Notes: generated by a model from the letters alone, not told the origin. Shown: positions 19,303 to 29,122, counted from the first letter of the stretch. The stretch: DNA of 64,000 nucleotides from Provencibacterium sp. (GCA_022792175.1 JAAWAN010000026.1:1-64000), one strand, 5' to 3'. A program made the numbers and translations.

Positions 19303-20739
19303 ATGGAATTCGAGCCTGTCATCGGTCTGGAGGTCCATGCGGAGCTCAGCACCGAGACCAAAATATACTGCGGCTGTAAAAACGAGTTCGGCGGCGAGGT
19401 CAACTCCCACTGCTGCGAAATCTGCACCGGCATGCCCGGAACACTCCCTACTTTAAACAGCAGGGTAGTGGACTATGCCATTAAAATGGGGCATGCGCTG
19501 CACTGCAAAATCAACAACGTCTGCAAGCAGGACAGAAAGAACTATTTCTACCCCGACCTGCCCAAGGCCTATCAGATTTCCCAGGCGGATATCCCGCTGT
19601 GCGAGCATGGGTATGTGGATGTTCTGCTCGATGAAAGCTGCCACAGCAAGCGCATCGGCGTCACCCGCATTCACATTGAGGAGGATGCGGGCAAGCTTCT
19701 GCACGATGAGAGCTTTTTAGGCTCGCTCATTGATTTTAACCGCTGCGGCGTGCCGCTTATCGAGATTGTTTCCGAGCCGGATATGCGCTCCTCCGAGGAG
19801 GCGAAGGCCTATCTGGAAACCATTAAGGGGATTCTCGGCTATCTCGATATCTCTGACTGCAAAATGCAGGAGGGGTCTATCCGCTGCGATGTCAACGTTT
19901 CCCTGCGCCCGAAGGGGAGCGAGAAGTTCGGCAACCGCTGCGAGATGAAAAACGTCAACTCCTTCTCAGGCGCGCAGCGGGCGATTGAATATGAGATAAA
20001 GCGTCAGAGTGAAATTTTAGGGAAGGGCGGCACCGTTTCCCAGGAGACCCGCCGCTGGGATGATGCGAAGGGCCAGAGCTTCCCGATGCGCAGCAAGGAG
20101 AATGCGGACGATTACCGCTATTTCCCCGAGCCGGACCTCGGCACCATCGTCGTCAGCCCCGAGCATGTGGAAGAGCTGCGCGCGCAGATCCCCGAGCTGC
20201 CGGGGGAGAAGCTGCAGCGCTATGTGAAAAAATGCGGGCTGGCCTATTTTGATGCCAACCTGCTCTGCGAAAATGTGGAAAAATACACCTTTTTTGAAAG
20301 GGTTATCGAAATAGGGGGCTGCTCGCTGCAGGCGGCCGCCAACTGGCTCAACGGCGATGTGACCCGGCTTTTAGGCGAGCGGATGACCACCCTTTTCGCC
20401 ACCTGCCTGACACCGGAAAAGCTTATCGGCATGCTGCGCCTGATTGAGGGCGGACAGATTTCCAACACGGCCGGCAAAACGGTCATTGAGGAAATCATGT
20501 TTACCGAAAAGACCGCCGAAGAGGTGGTCAAAGAGAAGGAGCTCATGCAGATTAACGATACCGGCGCGCTGGAAAAAACGGTGCGCGAGGTGATTGAGAA
20601 AAACGGGAAGGTGGTCGCCGACTACCGGGGCGGCAAGTCGAATGCGCTCGGCTTTCTGGTCGGTCAGTGCATGCGCGCCTCGGGCGGCAAGGCCAATCCG
20701 GCGGCGGTGCGCGAAATTCTTTTAAAGCAGCTGGGATAA
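19303..20739 (+). CDS. gatB: Aspartyl/glutamyl-tRNA amidotransferase subunit B
   Basis: The kinase/transamidase subunit (478 residues) that binds the misacylated tRNA and activates its side chain with ATP. The N-terminal EPVIGLEVHAEL motif and the zinc-type cysteine pairs (YCGC, CEIC) are present, followed by DLPKAYQISQ and the conserved RIHIEEDAGKL. The C-terminal YqeY-like tail ends in NPAAVREILLKQL. ATG 19303 is preferred over GTG 19297 because AAGGAAGG lies nine bases before it. It closes the gatCAB set. Confidence 0.95.
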   Translation: MEFEPVIGLEVHAELSTETKIYCGCKNEFGGEVNSHCCEICTGMPGTLPTLNSRVVDYAIKMGHALHCKINNVCKQDRKNYFYPDLPKAYQISQADIPLCEHGYVDVLLDESCHSKRIGVTRIHIEEDAGKLLHDESFLGSLIDFNRCGVPLIEIVSEPDMRSSEEAKAYLETIKGILGYLDISDCKMQEGSIRCDVNVSLRPKGSEKFGNRCEMKNVNSFSGAQRAIEYEIKRQSEILGKGGTVSQETRRWDDAKGQSFPMRSKENADDYRYFPEPDLGTIVVSPEHVEELRAQIPELPGEKLQRYVKKCGLAYFDANLLCENVEKYTFFERVIEIGGCSLQAAANWLNGDVTRLLGERMTTLFATCLTPEKLIGMLRLIEGGQISNTAGKTVIEEIMFTEKTAEEVVKEKELMQINDTGALEKTVREVIEKNGKVVADYRGGKSNALGFLVGQCMRASGGKANPAAVREILLKQLG

Positions 20740-20819
20740 GCGCCGGCTGCCAACGCCCTTTACCGGCCGGGTTAAAAGCGGCCGCCTGTATCTACTGAAA
20801 AGAAAGGACAGATGTTTTG

Positions 20820-22013
20820 ATGGAGTATACCTTTTCCTCGAAGATTGCAACGGTGAAACCGTCGGCAATCCGCGAAATTCTGAAGATGTCCTCCGATCCG
20901 TCGGTCATCTCGCTGGCCGCCGGCAACCCTGCTCCCGATGCCTTCCCGGTCAAAGAGGTGGAGAAAATTACCGCCGATATTCTGCGGGAGGACCCGATTC
21001 TCGCGCTGCAGTATTCGGTGACCGAGGGCTACCCGGCGCTGCGCGATACGCTGCGCACCTTCGCGCGCAACCGCTATGACGTGATGGGTGCAGAAGATGA
21101 TCTGATTGTCGTTTCCGGCGCGCAGCAGGGGCTCGAGCTCAGCTGCAAATGCCTGTGCAACGAGGGGGATACCATGCTCTGCGAGGACCCCTCCTTTGTC
21201 GGCGCGCTCAACGCCTTTCGCTCCTATAATGTTCATCTCGCCGGCATCCCCGTCGAGGAGGACGGTCTCTCGATAGAGGCGCTCGAGAAGGCCTTAAAGG
21301 AGCAGAAAAATGTGAAGCTTCTCTATACCATCCCCAACTTCCAGAATCCCTCGGGGGCAACGATGAGCTGGGAGAAGCGCCAAAGGGTATATGAGCTCTG
21401 CCGCCAGTATAACGTAATGATTTTGGAGGATAACCCTTATGGCGACCTGCGCTTTGAGGGGGAGAGCGTTCCGGCCATTAAAACGCTCGACGAAGAAGGG
21501 CGGGTTATCTACTGCGGCAGCTTCTCGAAGATTCTTTCGCCCGGCCTGCGCGTCGGCTTTGTCGTTGCCAATGAGGCCGTTCTGCAGAAGCTGGTGGTTG
21601 CCAAGCAGTGCGCCGATGTGCATACCTCCATCCTCTCGCAGCTCATCTGCCTGCGCTTTCTCAATGACTATGATGTGGAGGCGCATATCGGACGGCTCTG
21701 CGAAATCTACCGGCGCAAGAGCGCGCTGATGCTCGGCGAGATGCAAAAGCACTTCTCTCCCGAGGTGCGCACTATCCGCCCGCAGGGCGGCCTCTTCATC
21801 TGGTGTACGCTGCCACAGGGGAGCGATATGCTCGAGTTCTGCCGCCGCGCCGTTGCCGATTACAAGGTAGCGGTGGTGCCCGGCACCGCCTTCACTGCAA
21901 AAGAGGATGCGCCCACCACCTCCTTCCGCCTCAATTTCTCCACCCCGACGGATGAGAACATCGTCAGGGGCATTGAGATTCTCGGGCGGCTGACCCACGA
22001 GTTTATCCGCTGA
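20820..22013 (+). CDS. PLP-dependent class I/II aminotransferase
   Basis: A 397-residue fold-type I aminotransferase close to the 2-aminoadipate/kynurenine aminotransferase and MocR C-terminal group. The PLP lysine is in CGSFSKILSPGLRVGF, the cofactor-binding aspartate is in ILEDNPYGDL, and the substrate-binding arginine is near FRLNFSTP. There is no DNA-binding domain, so it is an enzyme and not a MocR regulator. The in-frame ATG at 20820 has AGGA upstream. It sits 80 bases after gatB and before trpS. The amino acid used cannot be told from the sequence. Confidence 0.85.
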   Translation: MEYTFSSKIATVKPSAIREILKMSSDPSVISLAAGNPAPDAFPVKEVEKITADILREDPILALQYSVTEGYPALRDTLRTFARNRYDVMGAEDDLIVVSGAQQGLELSCKCLCNEGDTMLCEDPSFVGALNAFRSYNVHLAGIPVEEDGLSIEALEKALKEQKNVKLLYTIPNFQNPSGATMSWEKRQRVYELCRQYNVMILEDNPYGDLRFEGESVPAIKTLDEEGRVIYCGSFSKILSPGLRVGFVVANEAVLQKLVVAKQCADVHTSILSQLICLRFLNDYDVEAHIGRLCEIYRRKSALMLGEMQKHFSPEVRTIRPQGGLFIWCTLPQGSDMLEFCRRAVADYKVAVVPGTAFTAKEDAPTTSFRLNFSTPTDENIVRGIEILGRLTHEFIR

Positions 22014-22092
22014 CCGGCTGCTTGAGCGGCCTTTATAAAACGGCCCTGAAGAAGCACTTTTTTACAGAGAGCAGATGAAAGGATATCGTACC

Positions 22093-23100
22093 ATGGATGA
22101 GAAAAAAATTATGCTTTCCGGCATCAAGCCCAGCGGAGACCTGACCCTGGGCTCCTACCTGGGAGCTATCAGGAATTGGGCGGCACGGGCGGAGGAATTT
22201 GACTGCTACTATTTCATGGCGGACATGCATGCCATCACCGTGCGCCAGGACCCTGCCGCCCTGCGCCGCCGCACGCTGGCCCAGCTGGCCCAGTATATTG
22301 CCTGCGGCCTGGACCCGGAGAAGAATACCCTCTTTATCCAGTCGCATGTCCACCAGCATGCCGAGCTGGGCTGGGTCCTCAACTGCTATGCGATGTTTGG
22401 CGAGCTTTCCCGCATGACCCAGTTTAAGGATAAGTCCCAGAAAAATGCCGATAACATCAACGGCGGCCTTTTCACCTATCCCTGCCTGATGGCGGCGGAT
22501 ATCCTGCTCTATCAGCCGGACTTTGTCCCCGTCGGGGAGGATCAGAAGCAGCATGTGGAGCTGACCCGCAACATCGTCCAGCGCTTTAACGGCATTTATG
22601 GCGAGGTGTTCAAAATGCCGGAGCCCTATATTCCCAAGGTGGGCGCCCGGATTATGAGCCTGACCAACCCCGCTGCCAAAATGAGCAAGAGCGAGAACGA
22701 CGATACCGGCCGGGTGACCCTGATGGATGCGCCGGAGGTCATCATGAAGCAGTTTAAGCGCGCGGTTACCGACAGCGACACCGAGCGCTGCGTCCGCTAT
22801 GACCCGGAGCATAAGCCCGGTGTGGCCAATCTGATGACCATCTACTCCGTCATCACCGGCAAGAGCTATGCGGAAATCGAGCGGGAGTTCGACGGCCTGG
22901 GCTATGGGAAATTCAAGCCCGCCGTCGGCGAGGTGGTGATCGATCTGCTGCGTCCCATTCAGGAGCAGACGCGGCGCATTCTGGAAGACAAGGCCTATCT
23001 GGAGAGCGTCTACCGCGCAGGCGCGGAAAAGGCCTCCCGCGTGGCAGAAAAGACGCTGCGCAAAGTCTACCGCAAGGTCGGCTTTGTCGCGGCAAAGTAG
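22093..23100 (+). CDS. trpS: Tryptophanyl-tRNA synthetase
   Basis: A 335-residue class Ic synthetase that charges tRNA(Trp). The HIGH-like motif is PSGDLTLGS (13-21) and the KMSKS loop is exact at 196-200. GEDQKQHVELTRNIVQRFN is the usual helix near the active site. An upstream in-frame ATG at 22075 would add six residues; ATG 22093 has AAAGGA at the right distance and matches the family start. There is no room for a T-box in the 79 bases upstream. A strong terminator follows. Confidence 0.95.
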   Translation: MDEKKIMLSGIKPSGDLTLGSYLGAIRNWAARAEEFDCYYFMADMHAITVRQDPAALRRRTLAQLAQYIACGLDPEKNTLFIQSHVHQHAELGWVLNCYAMFGELSRMTQFKDKSQKNADNINGGLFTYPCLMAADILLYQPDFVPVGEDQKQHVELTRNIVQRFNGIYGEVFKMPEPYIPKVGARIMSLTNPAAKMSKSENDDTGRVTLMDAPEVIMKQFKRAVTDSDTERCVRYDPEHKPGVANLMTIYSVITGKSYAEIEREFDGLGYGKFKPAVGEVVIDLLRPIQEQTRRILEDKAYLESVYRAGAEKASRVAEKTLRKVYRKVGFVAAK

Positions 23101-23118
23101 GTTTTCCGGCAGACTGAG

Positions 23119-23163
23119 GCCCGCCCGCAGGATACAGGGTATTTTGCGGGCGGGGCTTTTTTC
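23119..23163 (+). terminator. Rho-independent terminator after trpS
   Basis: An 11-bp GC stem (23119-23129 with 23145-23156, one bulge) is followed by TTTTTTCTTTT. Confidence 0.88.
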
Positions 23164-23242
23164 TTTTCAGGAAATATCAGCGGGGATGTGCCGGAGCCTG
23201 CAGGGTCAGCTGCCTGGGGCGCCTCTCGGGAGAGGGAGGCTT

Positions 23243-24355
23243 TTACTTCTCCAGCCGGCAGAGGGTGGCGCCGGTATAGTAATGGGCGAGAATCTCCCGG
23301 TAATCCGCCCCCTGGCGGGCCATATAGTCGGCCCCATACTGGCTCATGCCGACCCCATGCCCATAGCCGGTGGCCGTAAAGATAAAATTCCCGTTTTGAT
23401 AGGCAATCTGCAGGTTGCTGCTGCGCAGCGAAAAGAGGTTGCGCAGCTGCTGCCCGGAGAGCGCTTCTCCTGCCAGACGCAGTTCGGTGATATAGCCGGA
23501 CTCGGAGCGGGTGATATCCTGAAACCACCCGGCGGGGTTGTCGGGAAGCGCCTCTGCCCGCAGGGCGGCCATCAGCCGTTTTCCGGTTTCCTCCTGAGAA
23601 AAGGTGGTTTCGGTCTCGTAGTCCGGGGCCAGTCGGTCGCCCGGGCTTTCGACCGGCACCAGATAGGAGGCGCTCCCGCTCCAGACCATATCGGCCGCTT
23701 CGGTTTTTCCCGCGCTGATAGCGTGGTAGGCGGCGACAATCGGCTCCTCCCCATCCACCAGAATCTGGTTTTCCACGCTGGCCACCGCCTGCTTTACCAC
23801 CGGATAATAGATGGAAAAATTTTCTCCATACATCTCCCGGACGGCCGCCTCGCTGACATACCCCTTGTGCGCGGCGGTATCCACCTCCAGATAGGCGCCG
23901 CGCAGCGCCGGGTTGGGGCTCTTTTTCTCCTGATCCCGGCAGCGCAGCAGATAGCTGTGCGCTGCCACTGCCTGAGCCTTGAGCGCCTCCGGATGGAAGG
24001 AGGGAGGCATCTCGCTGCAGACGGCGCCCAGGACATATTCCGCCGGATGAAGCCGCAGAACCTGTCCGGCTGCCCGGTCATAAAGCAGCACCCATTCGCT
24101 CATAGTAGCGGCGCTGCTCACCGGAAGAGAGTCCTCCTGCTGCAAAGGCTGGCTGGAGGAGGGTAAGGGCAGGGCGTGTCCCTCTTTCGCCTGCTCCTGC
24201 GGGGAGGAGGAATCCGTTTCTGCCTTCTGCCGGGGAGCAGAAGAGAGAGGCGGCGAGGGGAAAGAGAGCTGCCTCTGCCCGGAAGCAGGCTGCAGCAGCG
24301 GAATCCCCGCCATCAGACAGAGCAGCAGAATAGCCAGAAACAGCCGGTATCTCAT
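23243..24355 (-). CDS. spoIID: Stage II sporulation protein D (SpoIID/LytB domain)
   Basis: A 370-residue secreted or membrane-anchored lytic transglycosylase. In sporulating bacteria it degrades peptidoglycan with SpoIIM and SpoIIP during engulfment. An N-terminal hydrophobic anchor (residues 3-22) is followed by a low-complexity Ser/Gln/Pro linker (about 25-85) and the SpoIID domain. The domain shows VCSEMPPSFHPEALKAQAVA, with the catalytic-type Glu, and the C-terminal GYGHGVGMSQYGADYMA. It is convergent with trpS. SpoIID-like domains also occur outside sporulation, but the full-length fit supports the sporulation protein. Confidence 0.88.
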   Translation of the reverse strand: MRYRLFLAILLLCLMAGIPLLQPASGQRQLSFPSPPLSSAPRQKAETDSSSPQEQAKEGHALPLPSSSQPLQQEDSLPVSSAATMSEWVLLYDRAAGQVLRLHPAEYVLGAVCSEMPPSFHPEALKAQAVAAHSYLLRCRDQEKKSPNPALRGAYLEVDTAAHKGYVSEAAVREMYGENFSIYYPVVKQAVASVENQILVDGEEPIVAAYHAISAGKTEAADMVWSGSASYLVPVESPGDRLAPDYETETTFSQEETGKRLMAALRAEALPDNPAGWFQDITRSESGYITELRLAGEALSGQQLRNLFSLRSSNLQIAYQNGNFIFTATGYGHGVGMSQYGADYMARQGADYREILAHYYTGATLCRLEK

Positions 24356-24619
24356 ATGTGTGTATCATCCTTTCTCTGAGGGGCTGTCCGCCCATCCTTT
24401 TCAGGTTTTCCATCCTGTGTGGCAAAGCATCCGGTAAGGGGCAGGGCCCTCCGGTTCCGGTCTTAAAAAGCGGCTGCAGCCAGATAAACTTATAAAATGC
24501 AGGATTTTTTTCTTTCACCTGCATAACAGAGAAAAAGAGGAATTTTTGTATGCACCGCTGCTTTTTCGGTTAAAATCGGGAAATAGGCGCAATATCTTCC
24601 GGAATCATTGAAAACGGGC
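24356..24619. other. Divergent intergenic region between spoIID and citrate synthase
   Basis: About 260 bases, AT-rich to the right. No gene, RNA family or clear spoIID promoter recognised. Confidence 0.4.
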
Positions 24620-24648
24620 TTGACTTCTTGCATAGGCTGAGATAAAAT
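24620..24648 (+). promoter_or_regulatory. Sigma-A promoter of the citrate synthase gene
   Basis: TTGACT (24620-24625), a 17-base spacer and TAAAAT (24643-24648), 100 bases before the start codon. Confidence 0.75.
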
Positions 24649-24748
24649 AAGAGATAATGATTCCCAGATGGCGCGCTGTTTTGCATGTGAAAGCGATTAA
24701 AAATGCAAAATTCAGCCCGCGCACTGGTGGAAAAGGAGTGGAAGCCCC

Positions 24749-26137
24749 ATGACAAATGAAACTGCCGGCTCCATGCCGTCCAAAAATCCGTCCAGCCAGC
24801 GCGCTATTCAATCTCTATGCGAGGAATTTCGCCAGTATAACCAGATTGACCCCGCTTATTATGATGTTTATAATGTCAAGCGCGGACTGCGCAACAACGA
24901 TGGGACCGGCGTTGTTGCGGGGCTGACCCGCGTTTGCAACGTGCATGGCTATGTGCTGGATGAGGGAGAAAAATCCCCGGTGGATGGCGTTCTCACCTAT
25001 CGCGGCATCAGGGTCAGCGATCTGGTGGAGGGCTGCATTCGGGATGACCGGTTCGGCTTTGAGGAGGCCATCTGGCTGCTGCTCTTCGGGCGGCTGCCCA
25101 CCAAAGCGCAGCTCAGCTCCTTTCGGGAGATTATGGCTGCCCAGCGCGAGCTGCCCGCCTCCTTTTTTGAGGATATTATCCTCAAAAACCCTTCCCGCAA
25201 TCTGATGAACATGCTCGCGCGTTCGGTGCTCGCGCTCTATGCCTATGACCCGAACCCCGATTCGAATGAGCTTGAAAACCTCATCCGCCAGTCGATTTCG
25301 CTGATTGCCCGCATGCCGGTCATTATGGTGGCCGCCTATCAGGTCAAGCGCCGCGCCTTTGAGCGGGAGAGCATGTATGTGCATGACCCGCTGCCCGGCT
25401 TTTCGATTGCAGAAAATATTCTTCATTCGCTGCGCAGCGATATGCAGTTTACCCGCGAGGAGGCGAAGCTTTTAGATATCTGCCTGATTCTGCATGCCGA
25501 GCATGGCGGCGGCAACAACTCCGCCTTTACGGCGCGCTCAGTCTCCTCCACCGGGTCGGATACCTACTCGGCGATAGCGGCGGCTATCGGCTCGCTCAAG
25601 GGCCCGCGGCACGGCGGCGCGAACTTCAAGGTGATGGAGATGCTCGGCTTTCTGGAGCAGGAGGTCCGGAACCCGGATGATGACGCACAGGTGAAGGATT
25701 TCCTTGCCCGGCTTATCCGCGGGGAGACGGGGGACCGCTCCGGCCTCGTTTATGGCATGGGGCATGCGGTTTATACCAGGAGCGACCCGCGTGCCGTTAT
25801 CCTCAAAAAATATGCGATGCGCATGGCGGCAGGTACGCCGATTGAGCGGGAATTCCAGCTGCTGGATGCGGTAGAGCGGCTGACGCCGGAGGTATTTGCC
25901 GCCATAAAGGGCTCGAAAAAGGTGGTCTGTGCCAATGTGGATATGTATTCCGGACTGGTTTATAAAATGCTGAAGATTCCATATGATATGTATACCGCCC
26001 TGTTTGCGGCGGCGCGCACCCCCGGCTGGTGTGCCCACCGGGTGGAGGAGGTCGTCTATGGCGACCGGCTGATGCGCCCGGCCTATAAGTCGCTGGCAGC
26101 AGACCAGGCATATCTGCCTATGGGGGAACGGACTTGA
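24749..26137 (+). CDS. Citrate synthase
   Basis: A 462-residue type II-like citrate synthase that condenses oxaloacetate and acetyl-CoA to citrate. Catalytic residues are visible: the first His in LHAEHGGGNNS, the second in GPRHGGANFK and the Asp in ANVDMYSGLVY. The N-terminal extension of about 40 residues is typical of the clostridial form. The start is ATG 24749 behind AAAGGAG. The stop codon overlaps the start of a membrane protein gene. In anaerobes with an open TCA cycle the enzyme feeds glutamate synthesis; no other cycle gene is in the window. Confidence 0.93.
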   Translation: MTNETAGSMPSKNPSSQRAIQSLCEEFRQYNQIDPAYYDVYNVKRGLRNNDGTGVVAGLTRVCNVHGYVLDEGEKSPVDGVLTYRGIRVSDLVEGCIRDDRFGFEEAIWLLLFGRLPTKAQLSSFREIMAAQRELPASFFEDIILKNPSRNLMNMLARSVLALYAYDPNPDSNELENLIRQSISLIARMPVIMVAAYQVKRRAFERESMYVHDPLPGFSIAENILHSLRSDMQFTREEAKLLDICLILHAEHGGGNNSAFTARSVSSTGSDTYSAIAAAIGSLKGPRHGGANFKVMEMLGFLEQEVRNPDDDAQVKDFLARLIRGETGDRSGLVYGMGHAVYTRSDPRAVILKKYAMRMAAGTPIEREFQLLDAVERLTPEVFAAIKGSKKVVCANVDMYSGLVYKMLKIPYDMYTALFAAARTPGWCAHRVEEVVYGDRLMRPAYKSLAADQAYLPMGERT

Positions 26138-26940
26138 TAGAAACGATTCTTTTTGCTGTTCTGTGTGCGGCGCTGTGCACGCTGCGCGCGCTTGTTTCTC
26201 TTTGGGCGGTCGACCCGGCGACCGGGTTTTATGAGGGGCATGCACCGCTTGTTTTTGCGCAAAATGCGCTTTGGGCTGCGGAAATTGCCGTTTTTCTCCT
26301 CCTTTCGCTGCTGCACAAAAAAGACCGGTGGAGCTTTCCGGGCCGCTTTCTGCGCGGCATACCGCTGGCGGTAGCGGGCGCCGCTTTTATCGGCTGCTCA
26401 TCGGTTATGCTGATAGAAAATCTGCTTCGCTTTACCGAAGGAGATTCTTCGGTAAAACTTTCCGGCATCCTGCTGCAGGTGATTGGGATTGCAGCAGGGC
26501 TGGTCATGGCGGGCGCTTCTCTTCGGCTTTGCCGCGGCAGGAGGAATGGCAGCGGCATTCTTCCTGCGGCCTTTCCTGCGCTTTATATGGCGCTGGCAGC
26601 TGTGCAGAGCTTTCTTTCCTATCCAACGATTGCCAGTATCTCTGACCAGCAGCTGGAAATCTGCACACTGAGCGCCGGCGCTTTCTTTTTTCTTGCTCAT
26701 GCGCGCGTTCTTTCCGGGGAGAGAGGAACTGCTGCTGTTTCCTATGCGCGCGGATGGGGTTTCTGTTTTGCGCTGAGCGGCCTTTCGCTCTGTCTCGGGC
26801 AGCAGCTGGCCACCGCTTCAGGCGATTGGAGGATGACGGTGGCAGAGCGGCTGCTGCTGGCCCTTCTCTCCCTCTATGCGGCGGCGTTCAGCTGCCCCCT
26901 TCACATTAGCCAAAGACAAAACGGGTATATAAGCCAGTAA
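26134..26940 (+). CDS. Hypothetical multi-pass membrane protein
   Basis: A 268-residue hydrophobic protein with about seven predicted membrane segments (near residues 2-25, 40-60, 72-95, 110-130, 145-165, 178-195 and 205-225) and a polar C-terminal tail. I do not recognise a family. The start is TTG 26134, in a TTGA overlap with the citrate synthase stop, so it depends on translation of that gene. The pairing with citrate synthase is odd, and its function is unknown. Confidence 0.7.
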   Translation: MIETILFAVLCAALCTLRALVSLWAVDPATGFYEGHAPLVFAQNALWAAEIAVFLLLSLLHKKDRWSFPGRFLRGIPLAVAGAAFIGCSSVMLIENLLRFTEGDSSVKLSGILLQVIGIAAGLVMAGASLRLCRGRRNGSGILPAAFPALYMALAAVQSFLSYPTIASISDQQLEICTLSAGAFFFLAHARVLSGERGTAAVSYARGWGFCFALSGLSLCLGQQLATASGDWRMTVAERLLLALLSLYAAAFSCPLHISQRQNGYISQ

Positions 26941-27081
26941 GCAGTTTTATCAAATTCCGGTTTTTGCATACGAAAAACATTGGCTGCTCGATAAAAGAGA
27001 AAGTACTTTGGCTGGCGGGAACCGGGAAAACGTTCAGGCGCTTTGGCAGAAAAAGACCAGCGGAAACAATTTTTAAAAAGA

Positions 27082-27119
27082 GCCGCCTGCGGGAGACTTT
27101 ATCTGTTCCCGCAGGCGGC
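27082..27119 (-). terminator. Hairpin after the membrane protein gene
   Basis: A perfect 13-bp GC stem (27082-27094 with 27107-27119). The T-rich side is on the minus strand (CTTTTTAAAAA), so as a classical terminator it points leftwards although no minus-strand gene is seen. The rest of the 340-base gap holds only the next promoter. Confidence 0.6.
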
Positions 27120-27176
27120 CGCTTTAGCTGGAAGAAAGAACGGCGACATTTGTATACCGCTTTTTTTCAGAGATGA

Positions 27177-27205
27177 TTGTAACGGAAGAGAAAAAATAGT
27201 ATAAT
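27177..27205 (+). promoter_or_regulatory. Promoter of the lipoprotein gene
   Basis: TTGTAA (27177-27182), a 17-base spacer and TATAAT (27200-27205), about 75 bases before the start codon. Confidence 0.72.
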
Positions 27206-27278
27206 AATCACGAAACCCGCCGGCAGCGATCCTGGGCCGGCCCGGGATACTGTTTTTTGGAAAAAAGGAGTGATCGGG

Positions 27279-28997
27279 ATGACACGCAGCGCCGCCTGGC
27301 TGCTTATTTTTGCCCTTTTTCTTTCTCTTTGCGCCTGCGGACTGCCATCGGAAGACTCCTCGCAGGGCTCCCAGCCCTCCTCCAGCCAGCCGGCGGAAAG
27401 CGGGACGGCCAGTCCGGAAGCAGTCACATTGAGCGAGGAGCAAAACGGGCAGATTGCCGAAATAGTCCTGCAGAATGCGCAGCTGATTTCCGATCCCTAT
27501 TCGCGCGGGGAGGATATTCCTGCCTATTCTCTGGCCCGCTTTCTTTATGAGCGCATGCGCGCAGATGGAATTACCGACAGCTTTGAGCGCCGGGAGAACA
27601 ATGCGGTGGTCCTGCTTCCGAAGGAGCAGGTTTGGGAATATGCCAGAACCTGGTTTGATATGGAGAACGTAGAGGTGGATTTTTATTCCCAGCAGTATTT
27701 TGACGGACAGTTTTTTTCTATCCCCAATCCCGAGCTGGAAAACCGGCAGCTGCCTTATGAGCTGGCCATTCAGAAGATTGAGGCCCGCTCCAGCCGCATT
27801 CAGGTAACCGTGAGCTTTTCAAGTGGGGGGGTAGCCTATCAGCAGTGGACCTATACGCTGCGCCCGCGGGAGGACGGAAGCTTCTTTTTTGTGTCGATGA
27901 TCAAGCGCCCGGCGGAATATGGGCTATATGCGATTAACCACGCTTCGGCGGTGATTGATGAGCTGATGGACATCCCGGTCAATGCAGATACCATCGGCCG
28001 TTTTCGCTTTTTCCCCTTTGGCGAGCATCTGCTGGCCAGCTATTTCAATGGCCGGGATATGCGTTTGGGGATTTTGGATATGAGCACCTACACAAGCGAC
28101 CGGTATATTTCGATTGAAGGCGGCGGGAAAGAGTCGCAGTCCTTCCCCGTTCAGGTAGCTGGTGAGCACATCTTTGTTTACCGTTCGGACAGGCTGACCG
28201 TTTATGATGAAAACCTTCTGCGCGTGCAGGATATCGTTTATTCCTCTGAACTGCTCGCGCTGTGTGATATGTATACAACCGGGTTCTTTCTTTCTCCGGA
28301 TATGCACTATATCGCGCTGACCAACGCAGATGGGCTTTATTTTTTCAACGTTCAGTCCAACAATGCCCATCTTATGCGCAATCATCCCGCCAGCCCTACA
28401 GCGCAGACAGGGGACGCCCCTTCCATGTGGGAGCCGGTGGCCTTTAATGAGTCGACCGGCCGGCTGCTCGGCCGGCTGACCCGGGATGGGCAGGCCTCCT
28501 CTTTCGGTATTTTTGATATTGACAGCGGTTTGGTTTCCACCATCCGCCTGCGCACGGGGAAGGATACCGTTTATTCGGTGCATGACGATCTGTTAATTGC
28601 CTTTGCGCCTGTATCAGTTGTCGCCGGCTCGGTCAATCGCGATCAGGATCCGGCACTGGCCTCCAGCTTTGCGGAATATGACCTTTTAAACGGCGTCGCG
28701 CGCGTGGAGCCGACCGGCTTTGTGATACGGGATGAATACGGGGAACTGGAAAACTCGGAACGCATGTTGCTGACAGACCGCTATATTCTGCGCGTTTCCT
28801 CGATGAATGTGGGCGAGGACCTGGTTTCCTCCAGCTATATCCAGGCCTATGACAGGCAGACGGGGCGGCTTTCCAACCTTTCGTTTGGCTATGTGGACCG
28901 GCGCGGCCAGACAAAGCTGCAGGCCGCTACCTCTGAGAACAAGGTTCTTGCTGCCTGCAGCGGAATGTTCATCCAGTCTTTTGCCGTGTTTGGCTAA
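27279..28997 (+). CDS. Large lipoprotein of unknown function
   Basis: A 572-residue exported protein. The signal peptide (MTRSAAWLLIFALFLSLCAC) ends in a lipobox-like LCAC, so the mature protein is probably lipid-anchored outside the membrane. A Ser/Gln/Pro linker follows (about 25-50). The rest lacks cysteines apart from a few scattered ones and has alternating strands with YxxD/GxL patterns that could form a beta-propeller (about 230-570). That fold is only a guess. ATG 27279 has AAAGGAG eight bases upstream. It is a single gene with its own promoter and a hairpin behind it. Confidence 0.75.
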   Translation: MTRSAAWLLIFALFLSLCACGLPSEDSSQGSQPSSSQPAESGTASPEAVTLSEEQNGQIAEIVLQNAQLISDPYSRGEDIPAYSLARFLYERMRADGITDSFERRENNAVVLLPKEQVWEYARTWFDMENVEVDFYSQQYFDGQFFSIPNPELENRQLPYELAIQKIEARSSRIQVTVSFSSGGVAYQQWTYTLRPREDGSFFFVSMIKRPAEYGLYAINHASAVIDELMDIPVNADTIGRFRFFPFGEHLLASYFNGRDMRLGILDMSTYTSDRYISIEGGGKESQSFPVQVAGEHIFVYRSDRLTVYDENLLRVQDIVYSSELLALCDMYTTGFFLSPDMHYIALTNADGLYFFNVQSNNAHLMRNHPASPTAQTGDAPSMWEPVAFNESTGRLLGRLTRDGQASSFGIFDIDSGLVSTIRLRTGKDTVYSVHDDLLIAFAPVSVVAGSVNRDQDPALASSFAEYDLLNGVARVEPTGFVIRDEYGELENSERMLLTDRYILRVSSMNVGEDLVSSSYIQAYDRQTGRLSNLSFGYVDRRGQTKLQAATSENKVLAACSGMFIQSFAVFG

Positions 28998-29045
28998 AGA
29001 GCGCTTCATGAAAGCGAAGCCTTCTTTAACAGCATTGACGATGAA

Positions 29046-29108
29046 AAAGGACTGCCGTGAAGATATGCAGAACGAAGGGTTCTTTGCATATCTTCACGGC
29101 AGCCCTTT
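29046..29108. terminator. Bidirectional terminator between the lipoprotein and epimerase genes
   Basis: A perfect 18-bp stem (29052-29069 with 29085-29102), extended by AAGG/CCTT pairs, with a 15-base loop, lies between convergent genes. Confidence 0.75.
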
Positions 29109-29122
29109 GCAAACAGCTTTTT

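Noticed and set aside
20740-22092. A T-box before trpS
   Set aside because: Only 79 bases separate the aminotransferase stop from the trpS start; no T-box core or terminator is present.
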